Shown piece by piece: positions 49,211 to 60,500 of a stretch of 64,000 nt of DNA. The notes under the pieces were generated by a model. It did not search any database and had not been told where the DNA came from. It worked only from the letters and a program-made list of their open reading frames with translations. Position 1 is the stretch's first letter; every line of letters starts with the position of its first letter. Both the position numbers and the translations under genes were made by a program. Origin of the DNA: Psoroptes ovis (taxonomy: Eukaryota; Arthropoda; Arachnida; Sarcoptiformes; Psoroptidae); contig PQWQ01000002.1 of assembly GCA_002943765.1 (NCBI GenBank), forward strand, positions 4,030,001-4,094,000, given 5' to 3'.

Positions 49211-50285
49211 TCAAATCAAACCATAACGGATTAATTTTGCTTGTTGTCCACCATTTACATTCGAATTACCACCGCGTATTTCACATATACGTTTACAATG
49301 TCTTAAACAGATTAATATTTTTCGCATTGTTGAATCATTTTTCATTGGACTCAATTCTTTGATATCGTTTATGGTAACAAAATATACACCTAGAGAGATT
49401 TCGATGAGAATGAGATCAAATCATGACGATAATAAATCTTTTTTTTCTACCTTTTGTATCACTATTTTCTTGTGATTTATAATTTTGATAACGTTTATAT
49501 TCCGTTTCTTTGGACGTTTGTAGGTCAAATTTTTTGATGAATGAATATTTTGATTCTACTGTTTGATTAAATGCATCAATCGATTCATTTATTTTTGATA
49601 ATGTTAATCGGCCCAACATATATTTTGGTATAGATTTAAATTCATCATCAGTTAAGTGTTTAATTACAGGAAATTTACTTGATGAACTAGTTGCCTCAAA
49701 ATTATTATTATTAATACTAATATCTTTAATTCTATTCATTTCTGTAAATGGTTTTTTTGTTGCCGAAGATTTTCTTTTTGAGATTGAATTATCATCATTC
49801 TTTTTGTTGATATGAACATTTGATCTACTATTACCATTTTCAATTTTCTTTTCAATCTTTCTCGTATCCATATTGATATATGTAATATTTCGCTTCATTG
49901 ATTTGTTACTGTTACTATTACTCGATGGGATTTCTTTGACTAGACGAAAATTGCAAGAATTGATTTAGGAATCAAAGAAATAAAAAACTCAAAACTTACA
50001 GTTAATATTAGACAAATTTTTTTCAATATAATCAACATGATCAGTTAATAATTGTAATAAATTTGTACAATGTTTTGATCTCATTTCAAATTCATTTTCG
50101 GCATCATTTAAACATTGTTCAATGTTGTGTATCAGATATTGTATAGTACCAAGATTTTTATTTAATTCAATACAATCATTTTTATTATTTTGATAATAAT
50201 AATTTAATAACGCTAATTTTCCACATATATTCGATATTTTATCATCAAAAGGTTTAAATATGCTGGATAAATCGGTTGAATTCAT
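49211..50285 (-). CDS. SKA1: Spindle and kinetochore-associated protein 1
   Basis: Microtubule-binding subunit of the SKA complex at kinetochores. Three exons on the minus strand: 50285-50000, 49939-49451, 49389-49211 (317 aa, human 255). The N-terminal 95 residues form a coiled coil (DDKISNICGKLALLN). A low-complexity Lys/Ser/Asn linker of about 75 residues follows, longer than in vertebrates. The C-terminal winged-helix domain reads IPKYMLGRLTLSKIN, then KGVYFVTINDIKEL, ILICLRHCKR and IRGG, and ends LIRYGLI. This follows the human order PSYMKSRLT, KGRYFIVEADIKEF, LRHCRR, RGG and RYVIT. The domain match is clear even though overall identity is low. Confidence 0.9.
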
Positions 50286-50528
50286 TTTGAATGGGATCAG
50301 TGATTAGTTAATGATTCAAATTGATCAATAATGATTATAATTTCAAAAACATTGACGGTTAAATTTAAGGTAATTTGTGAATTTTTTCGAATATGAAATC
50401 GAAAAAAAACGTTCAAATAGCAGGAGCTTGCAGTCCCGCGCAAACACCAAGCTAGCTGCCTTTCACATAAAATGTTGCACATGTTGTGAGGTAAATCATA
50501 TTAGGTCGAAATAGTCGGTTATGTTTAA
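50286..50528. other. SKA1 upstream region and first part of a GC-richer island
   Basis: Contains the SKA1 5' end. From about 50420 the base composition becomes markedly less AT-rich. The segment 50479-50514 is repeated at 50886-50921 with 29 of 36 positions matching. Confidence 0.5.
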
Positions 50529-50675
50529 CCCTTAGCAATCGAGGCATTTACAGCGCAAGCGAGCCAACAACTCGACGATTTTTCACATCAATGTAAAATG
50601 GTGACTGAGGGGTGCCTATAGAGTTGCTGCATTACATCTTATGGTGAGTGATGCTCACCGCTCAAGTTTTAAGGG
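50529..50675. mobile_element. Probable piggyBac-type MITE (TTAA-flanked)
   Basis: A 147-bp segment flanked by TTAA on both sides (50525-50528 and 50676-50679). Its ends are inverted: CCCTTA at the left and TAAGGG at the right. The next ten bases are only partly matched (both arms carry GAG at the same distance). Elements of the piggyBac superfamily insert at TTAA and commonly begin CCCT/CCCTT. There is no ORF, so it would be a non-autonomous derivative. It is much richer in G+C than its surroundings and has an internal GTGAG...CTCAC hairpin near the right end. Confidence 0.5.
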
Positions 50676-50885
50676 TTAATTGTTTAAATATCGAACAGCA
50701 CTTTAGCCATCTAATCAGTGTTAATCTTGTTTCCGTGCATGCAATAGCAAATGCCGAAAATAAGTCGATTGATTGGTCAAAACATATGTTAAAATAACCT
50801 AATCTTTTCCATTTGTAATCTTGTAAAAACAAAAATAAGCACAGAACACTTTCAATAATGTTTCACTGTCCATGTTTAACATAAC

Positions 50886-51101
50886 ACATGTTGTGAGAAG
50901 AATCCTGATGGGTCGAAATAGACGATTTGTGTACAAATAGGCATCTCACATTTATATAAATGAAGGTCGCTATCATTTCGTTCACACAGCAATACTTTCG
51001 AAAAATTACTTTCTAGCTCACTGGAAGGCGCTTAACTCGTCAAAAATTTAAAAAAAATTGAAAATTTTTCGAAAAAAATCATCATAATCAGCTTTTTTTT
51101 C
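50886..51101 (+). other. Candidate small transcription unit with TATA box, hairpin and T8
   Basis: In order on the plus strand: the second copy of the 36-bp repeat (50886-50921), TATATAAA at 50953-50960, a perfect 12-bp inverted repeat (50996-51007 with 51064-51075) and a run of eight T at 51094-51101. An upstream element, a TATA box about 30 bases before a structured segment and a terminal T run are what a gene-external RNA polymerase III promoter unit looks like. No known RNA family was recognised. A chance arrangement in AT-rich DNA is possible. Confidence 0.3.
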
Positions 51102-54100
51102 TCTACAACTAATCTAATTTTTGATATAATCATTTATTGATATCTTCAAATCAATGACTAAATATGTGAGAAAAATGCTAAATTAATCCATTAGTCGCTA
51201 TCAAAATTGAACATTTTCGTAAACCACAAAAATTTTCTAAATCATCATTCAAATTGTCATTGTCCTCTAATAATCATTTGGAGTCTAATGAAACTATTGA
51301 AGCTCGAGATACATGAAAATGGAATTGTTTCGAGGGAAAAAATCAGAAAAAATTAAGAAATAATGATTCAATCAAAATTTGATTACAGATTCAGGCAAGA
51401 AAATGGGAAAAAAGGAAAATCACGAAATTTGTAAAAATGTTTTCCATACATTCCTTTTTTTCGTAAATATTTAAATTGAAATAATTTCTCAAACAACTCA
51501 AAAGGTATCAATTTTGTTGTTATTGTTGTTCTATTCAATAAATTGAATTGAATTCGGAGTTTATTGAATCGTTTTTTTTTCGATTATTATACCATTGAGA
51601 ACCTCCCAATTAGATTGAATGAATTGAAAGGTACACACTCTAATCATAACCAATGATTATTGATAATTCGATTTAAAAAATAAAATAAAATGAATCATGT
51701 TTGGCGACGAAAATTATGGCTCGAACAATTGAATTAATAATAATAAAATATCCATTGTAATAATAAAGTTATTATTATTATCATTATTACAACCATGACA
51801 ACCGATGATCAATTTCACAAAAGTTACAACCATTCAAATCGATCAAATATATACCAGCCTACCTACCTTACCAAAAAACTAAATACACTACAAACACCAT
51901 GATCAGAGATCAAATAGAAAAAGACGAATAAAACCAAACACAATCAAACCGACCTTATCATTATCATTTGAATTAAATTTGAATTGGATTTGAATTGATA
52001 ATACACACTTACATACAATTTCGGAATGAATTCATGAATTGAAATTTAAATAAAATAAAATAAAAATAAATTCTCAAAGTTCGAATCGATGATTATGTAC
52101 TATTGTCGATTGTTTTGTTTGAAAATGAATAACAATAATAATGATGATAATTTCTATGTTTCACATCGAAAAATTTATAATTTTCAATCTAAATGAAATA
52201 AATCTGAATTCATTGAGTTCATCTCCTTGAAATTATTTTTTTATTTTCATCAATCCATTCAATTTTTAAATTTTAAATTGAATTTTTTTGAAATTCATAG
52301 ACGTGAATTGAAATCGCCATGCACAAACACACATACACACAAAAACACAAATAAACACAAACGCACAATTACCAAGACCACCACACAAATACAAATAACG
52401 TGATAAATAATGGAATGATGATGATCATCATCATCATTTGATGATTTGGACGATGGAATATTCATTCGTCGGCCCACTCTTGCTGATAAAAATGATACCG
52501 AAATGGTAAAAATTGGAATAATGATTGTTGAACCATTTTAAAATCATCATTATTATGATGTGTGCATGATAATGATGATGATGATGATGATCATATTCAT
52601 CATTATGATCATCATAAATGGATTTTTAAATAATATTCAAAAATAAATTTCGTATTCAATGGAATAAATAAATTATTAAATGTTTGGATTTATCTAATGA
52701 ATTTGATAAATATGAAATAATGAAATGTAAACAATAACTTATTCATCATCTTTTGAGAGCGATAATTCATTGTAAAGTTTCGTCTAGTTTCCATAGATAA
52801 GAATGATAATTTAAGATGATAATAATTTTGATTCATTTTTTCCGATCTTTTTGCGCCTTTTAATTTAGAAGAATTGGACAACAACAATAATGATAATTTT
52901 CAACAAACGGACACACACAAACTACAATGAAAAGAAAAGAAAAAATATCGAAACACTTCTGAAAAAAGGAATTGAACAAAACACAATTGATTTTATTTGA
53001 AAATTATTTCGATTGTCCTGAAAGTTATTGTCTGTTGTCAATCGGAATTTCGATTGATTTAGCCGAAAAAATTTATTGGACAACCCTTAATTTTGAATTG
53101 AAAATTATATTCCTTAAAATCATAATAATAGTGGATAAACCGCGTATCAATGATAACAAATTTCGGTGCAGAAATTAAAAGAAAAATACAGGTAGTACTT
53201 GTATATTTATTAATTTAATATTTGTCAAAAAAAAATTGAAAATTGAATCAAGGGTGTCAAATGATATGTTGCTGTAGCACAGGTCAAAATTATAATTGAA
53301 TTTGTCATTGTCTTCACGAATTGAATTTTCTATATTTTTTCAATTTTCAACAATTCAATTTATTTTTTCACGACAATCAAATCAGTTCATATATAATCAT
53401 CACGCGACAAACATCTTCATCATTATTAAATTTAGAAAATTGAATTATTAAAAAATGAAAATTGAAAATTATTCGCATGATAAAACACCGTAATATTTTC
53501 GCAACTTGAATTAAAAAGCCAGGTTATTATTATCAATGGTGGCCAGGTATGGCGTGAAAATTGAATTAAAAAAATTCTAAAGGTGGACAATAATACAATT
53601 CATTGATTATTGTAATCATTTGCTATGTCCAACCAATAATTTGGTCGTTCAATCGACCGAGAATTATTCAAAAATTATTTATTACTGGAGAACCAAAGAG
53701 AATGTTTATAAAAAACCTATTGTTTTCGACAAAAAATAATTGAAAATTGATGCATGTTGCCATTGGTTTTGTTGTTGTTGTTGTTGTTGCTGCTGTTTGA
53801 CTAATAATCGGTTATTATTTATGTTTGAAAGTTGAATATAATAAAAGAAATAATAATAAAGATATCAAAAAATGAAAAAAAATTATATCATCATTAATAT
53901 GGAATATGGAATCATTATGAAGCCAAACTAATTATTAAACATAATTCATAATTTCAAATATTAATTTTAGAAAAATGACCAACAAAAAAAAATGGAAATG
54001 TGAAAACCAAATAATTATGATAATTATCATAATTATTTGCCTTCATTCATGTATTATTATTCTGAATCCAATTTCGAAAAAAACAATCAAAATGAATAAT

Positions 54101-57100
54101 AATGGAATAATATCAATTCATGGACAAAAAATGAAAAAAATTTCGAGAGAATTATTGAATAATCGTAATAATTATCATGATGGAATTATCATGTTAATAT
54201 CATAAATGTGACAATAATTTTTTACTTTCAAGTTTCCCAATTGAAATTCAACTTCAGAATTCAAAATTGATTCATTCGGGTGAAATACAAGGTAATTTTT
54301 GGCAATTATAGAATTCAAAATTTTGGCCAGCAAAATTTAAAATACAAATGACAATTTACAAGCATTAATTCTTCTTTATCATTATTTTTCCCGCAGATTG
54401 ATTGATTGATTGAATCCGCCATTATTTATTACAGAAAATTTCAGATGAATTCAATTGAAAATTTACTCTCAGAAACAATCGATTCGAGTAATTTACCGCC
54501 CGATACCACCCAAATTCATTGAAGATTTCACACACAAAATAAGTAAAGTTCAAATGATTCTCAAAATTACATTTATATTCAAATACAACACAAATGATAT
54601 TCACAGAAATTCAATCACAACATTCAATCAACCAAACAAAAAGAAAAAAAATGAACAAAATTGATATTATTTTTTGATTTATAAATTCTAAATAAATGAT
54701 CTAACTATCATCCTCATCATCATCATCATTATCATTATCATTATCAATCCAGGTGGTTTATGATTATTTTGATGATTATTATTATGATTACCATTATTAT
54801 AATCGTTATTATAATCATTATTTTATCATCATCAAATTGAATGAACAAAAACAACCGCCACAACAATAACAAAAAGGTGTTTATTTTATTTTGGCAAATT
54901 ATTAATTTTATTAAATGATTTCCAAGTTAGTGTGTTTGCGTGCAATCCTATAGTTGATTGTGTGGAAATCAAATTGAATTTAAAATTTTTTCTTTGATTT
55001 GGTCCAAGTTAAGTTATCATCATTATTTTTGATTCATTTTTCACTTTTTTTCAATACAAAGTTATACAAAGCCAAAACAATTTTCGCCTACTAAATTTTG
55101 TACTTAATTCATATGAATATGTTTGTGAATATTCATTCATTATCTCGAGTAATAATGATGAAAATATAATATATTTTAATCCAAATTTAATCATATTTTC
55201 CTCCGTTTTGTATTATTCAGTTTTCCTCTATTCATTGTTTAGAGAATAAATTGATTAAGTTGTAAAATTAAAATGGTTAATAATAAATGATAATAATGAT
55301 GATGATAAAATGAATTACGCCCAAACAGATAATTGTCTTAGCTTATTATTTAAGGATAATCGATATTCATGAGCTTCATTTTGAAGCTTTTTGAATTATT
55401 AAATTTGATTCAAATTTACCCATTTTCAAAATATCAATTTTTCAATAATTCATTGTGTAAAACAATTATTAAAAACAATTGTTGTCAAACAATGTGCTTA
55501 ATGGTTTTTCACGATTAATTTGTTTAAATATCTTTGGGTAAACTTTAAATTATCACACCATTCCGGCCGAAAAAAACATGTGAAATGCAACTGTTTTTTC
55601 ATGTTTCGATTTAAAAATTTGAAAATTGAAAAATTAAAGAAAAATTTTTCAATTTTTCCGACCATACGAACAGTGATAATCATCATCATCATCATCATTA
55701 ACATTAACAAATAATGAAATAATCATTAACCTGATGATTGTTTGGCTAAAAAAATGAAATAATAATAATAATAATAATACTGATAATGATAATAAAATTA
55801 TTATCAAATAATAATGGATAATTTACCATGAAAAACTTGTTAAATTGAGAAAAATTTGTATGTCTGTGTGTGCGGCGGTTAGTGGTGTTTGATAGGATGT
55901 TTATAAGCCTCAAAAGCCTGAGTTGATGAAATTTTTTAAATGAATTTTTCATATTTTGGATAATGAAATTGTATAGAAAGATTGTATTAAAAATGTTTAA
56001 ATAATTTTTCTTTCTTTCTCTCGTATTTCATAAATGAAAATGACTCAATTTTCATTTGATTACATTTTTTTCTATTTATTAAATTGATTGTTTATGGTCA
56101 GGGTAAAAAAATTAATAAAATTTAATAAAAGCAAAATACCTTCAAGCGGCAAGCCAGGTGCTGCTGCTAATAATGCTTTATTATCGGCAAATTTCTTTTG
56201 AATTTTTTTTTTGTTTTCGGAAAAACTTTTGAATCAAAGAAAAATGAAAAATGAAACATCTTTAATTCAATCAACGATCATCATCAAAGAGAAAATGATT
56301 ATCATAAGAATTATTCGTACACAAACTCATAAACATTGAAAAAAAATTTGATTGAAACCGGAACCGAATTATGAAAAACATCCTAAACAGCCAAACAACA
56401 CCAGCATCAAAAACAGCAACATTAAAACAACTACGACCAGTCAATCTAAACAACATAGGATTGGTACAAAAATTTGAAGCAAATAATCGAAAATGATTGA
56501 ATACATGAATACATATGAATGTATGAATGAATGAAAACAATCAACCTTGAATTATCATCATCATCATTATTAGGATTGCTGCTATTATCATCAATTATCG
56601 ATTAAATTTTTTCACAAAGTACAAAATCTTGAATGTGTTTATTCCACCAAAGTCATCATTTTTGAATGCTAAAAAAATTATTTTTCAATTTTAACAAGTC
56701 TATTGATGACTCAATTTTTTCGGTTCTTCTCGTTTTGCTTTTTGTTTTCAAAACATGATGATAATGGTAATAATAATGATAATAATTTACTCTAATCATC
56801 ATCATCATCGAATGGTAATATAACAAAAATTTTTTGAGCAGATAATTGAGCTGCAAACAAAACAAAAAGTAAAACGAAGACGAGGAAGATGATGAGGTAG
56901 AAGAGTGCCAACAACAGCAACAACAACAAACAGGCTAAATAATAATCATTCATTTATTAACTGTTATTTTGAGAAATGATCCTGATTAATTTTGTAGTTT
57001 TTTTCTTACCATTTACGATACCATACATACGAAACAAATGTTCATAAAGGTAAAGAAACGAAATGAACAAAATAATGTTTCAATGTATTCATTCTCATTG

Positions 57101-57335
57101 GTATCATTAGTACTAATTGTTACTATTATTTTGTCCAGTTTATGAGTTTATTATCATCAATTTAATTCATGAACAATTACAACAACATTGGTTTTTCTGA
57201 TATGAATGTGAAAATATATCGATATATATGTTTAAAAAACCAATTTCCATGGTTACAAAACATGGTTAGCGGAAAAATTAAATACAAATTTTCAATTTAA
57301 GATTGAAATAAATTGGTAATTGTTATGCGTACCGA
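51102..57335. other. Gene-poor tract rich in simple repeats
   Basis: I see no supportable gene. Open frames are short and biased to Ile/Asn/Phe/Lys. There are (CAT)n/(GAT)n tracts near 52425, 52573, 54713 and 55680, (TAA)n near 55763, a (GTT)n tract near 53767, and CA-rich sequence near 52320. It may be intergenic or a very large intron of a gene extending to the right. Confidence 0.5.
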
Positions 57336-57590
57336 ATGTATGAATATAATGATAGTGAAGAACAAGAACAAGTAGATGATGTAGAAGAACCACACCATCA
57401 AATTAATAATCAAACAAATATAGCTTTAAACAAGAACTACAACAAGAACCTAAAATCGGACGTGATACACGACAGATTTAGGTGTTGTCTCGAATATAGC
57501 TGTCGTCATTGTTTACTTGCTCGTAGTTGTTGCTTTGAAACACCATTTCATATATCAAGAATCTTGGATGAATTTACATTTTGTAAATAA
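57336..57590 (+). CDS. Possible small Cys-rich protein, 84 aa
   Basis: Not recognised. An ATG preceded by an in-frame stop at 57318 opens an 84-codon frame. The first half is acidic (MYEYNDSEEQEQVDDVEEPH) and the middle is Asn-rich. The end holds six clustered cysteines in CC-x4-C-x2-C-x5-CC spacing (RCCLEYSCRHCLLARSCC) plus a seventh near the end. There is no signal peptide, so it is not an obvious secreted peptide; it might be one exon of a larger gene. The composition stands out from the Ile/Asn/Lys-rich random frames around it. An AATAAA occurs about 160 bases downstream. No independent support. Confidence 0.25.
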   Translation: MYEYNDSEEQEQVDDVEEPHHQINNQTNIALNKNYNKNLKSDVIHDRFRCCLEYSCRHCLLARSCCFETPFHISRILDEFTFCK

Positions 57591-60500
57591 GTAAAGAAAA
57601 ATTCCATTATTTAGACATGAATAACCAAGAAAAAAGACTCAAACAAAATAATTTTCAATAAGTGTTTGTATGTATGAATCATGGGTAAATTAAATGAACT
57701 CAATGAATTGAATTGAATCGGATCGGATGAGGATGAGGATTCAAGTTAAATAAAAATTTTGTGTATAATATTCTTTTAATAGCCGATAATGATGTTTGAA
57801 AAAAAAATGTTTTGAATTCAATGAAATGAAAAGAATTTTTGCACGATTCTTTCTTCATTTTTATTCGTTTAATTTTTTGAATAATGATAATAATAATAAT
57901 AATAATGGCAAAAAAAGACCTAACTTGACTATGACTATATTGAAAATGTGAAAAATGATGCGCGCTTTTGATGCTTGGCTATTAAATGATCATTATTGTT
58001 ATTTAATGTATATTGTTGTTGTTTATTATTGTTCATCGATGCTATTTTCGAGGTGGAAATTCTTTTCTTTTTTTTGAGAATTTCATATTAAAATCATTAT
58101 TATCATATAATAGACAATAATAATAATAATAATATATCAATTTCATTTGATTTGATTTTTATTTTATTTTATTTTGCATTGCATTCATTCAATCTGTGTG
58201 TGTGTGTGTAATGGTAATGTTTATGATGATGATCATGATGATGGTGAAGGTGGCGATGGTGTGGGCATTTCAAATACAATAATCATTAATAGAAGCGGCT
58301 TTCTTTAAGTGAAAAATATCTTTTTGTTGAAGATTATTTTATTTCACAAAGAAAACAATCACATGTTTACCGACAACTTGTGTAAAATGGTTCATTTTTT
58401 TTGACTTCTTTCCAAACCATTGACCACCAGTAGTCGGTAGATGATCAAAACACTTTTTTTTTGATCATCAATTTTTGGTCAGAACCGAAATGAAATGATT
58501 TGACATTGAAAAATGTTGAAAAATTTTGACAATTTTAATTTTTTTCTATTTCACCAAAAAAAAAAAAAAAAAACAACAACAACATAATTTGAATCTTGAA
58601 AAAAAACGATCAATCATAAAATATGATATAAACGCTCATATATGTTTTTATATGGTCGATTTAATTGCCAGAAAAATTGATTCTTGACTCAATGGTCAAC
58701 GAGATTTTCGTTTGTTTTGAACGAAATTAAATGATTTCTGAAAAAAATAAGTTGAAAAATTAACTAAATATCAACACTGTTAGATTATTTTAAAAAATAA
58801 TTCAGCCCAGAGGCCATATGAAAAGTAAATCGGCATCGATTCAAAATTAAGACCAGAAAAAAAAATTGAAGGCAATCCATGGTCAATGAATGATATCATC
58901 ATTATCTTTGAAATAAGAAATGGTGACACAATCATCGACAGACTGACCGATTTGGAAAAATGGAAATTGATATTGATATTCAGTTTATTAGTTTTTTCGT
59001 TACAAATCGGTGAATTTCGAAAGACAGAATTAGCTTTGAATTTTGGAAAATTTCTTTTGAAATTCTCGTTTAAAATATATCACATTTTGGCTACTTTCTT
59101 TGGCTGTACAAAACATGTGTCCAAATTGAATTTTTTTAGGAAAAAAATGAAATTTGTTTTGATATCTTTGAATTTTATTTGATTTTTTCAAAAGTTTTCT
59201 TTTTTAAAAATATTTTCATTTGAAACAATGATCAGTACAGTGACATTCACATTGCCCTCATTGACCTTATTGTTTATTTATTTATTTGTTTGTTTATCTT
59301 ATTCAAACTTATTTATTCATAAATTGAATAATATTCATTTCAACAAATAAAATATAAAGCAAACGATTCATTTCATATATGAAACTAACAAAAAAACCTT
59401 AAGAAAATTTATCCGGTGTCTGGTAGGGCCAAATAGTAAACTATTTGGATACATTTAAATTTTAACATTTGCACACAGAAATGATGATGAGACTTTGAAA
59501 GATTTTCAAGTATTTCATTTCATGGTCTGTGGCCGATCGTTTGTTGTCGTTGTAATAGAAGATGATAATTTCAAGAAGAAATTTTATTGTCCATTTGTGA
59601 CTCGATATATTGTCCTGTCTTGTAATTAAGTAAATTTAATTTATTCAGTTTTTTTAAATGTTTCAACGAGAAACAATGAAAGCTGTTGTTGTTGTCGGTG
59701 GTGGTGGCGTCGGGGGCTTTGGTGCTGCTGCTGTAACAGCAGAAATAGTTGGTCGCTGTCAATTATGATGGACAAAATGTGATAAAATTAAATGATGATA
59801 ATTGAATATATGATCATGAATGAATGATATTTATTTCTTGATCTTGATCTCTTTGATTGATAAAAATAATTTTATTTTCGGTTTCATTTCACTTATTCAA
59901 ACTTTTTATGATTTTATAATTCGACTAAATGGCGCCTTTATGGGCCAATGATGAATTAAAATGAATATTTTTTTTCTAATTTTCTTTGTCAGTCATTTTT
60001 GCTATCTTTCTGATCATGATGATCATTGTGAAATGACAAATGTTTAGCTGATGCTCAGGGATTTACCCAGATTGAAATTAAATTAAATCGGATTGAATTC
60101 TTAAAATTAACAGCTGAAATTTTCTCTCTAATCAATTATCAGTTTTTTAATTGCTTAATTACTTGATTGCTTAATTATCGTTTATTATATTATTAAGTTT
60201 CCAATTTTCATTTTTAACCGAAGTTAATCAATTAATCAATCATTAATCGATTATCGATTCGGCAATCGGTTTTTTCAAATCCAGTAAATGACCGAAGGTG
60301 ATCGACATTTATTTTGAATTTCAATCATGTTCATTCATTAAATCATTGAGATAATCGTACGAAAAATCATGGTAATAATGGTGAATTTCGGAAAAAAACA
60401 AAAAAAACCAAGAAATCATTTAGTTTAATTTCATTGAACGAATTGCTCTCACCTGGCCACGCAGGTTTTTTTAGCTGTTCGCTGTTTTGCTTCATTGTTT

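Noticed and set aside
53975..54205. 76-codon ORF with a hydrophobic N-terminus
   Set aside because: The hydrophobic segment comes from an ATT/ATA-rich repeat, the rest is Asn/Lys-rich, and there is no other support.
58886..59182. 98-codon plus-strand ORF
   Set aside because: Phe/Leu/Ile/Lys-biased frame typical of AT-rich non-coding DNA, with no homologue recognised and no splice context.
59676..59768. 30-codon frame with a Rossmann-like GGGGVGGFG stretch
   Set aside because: It is produced by GTT/GGT/GCT triplet repeats, is very short and is followed directly by a stop with no fold to continue.
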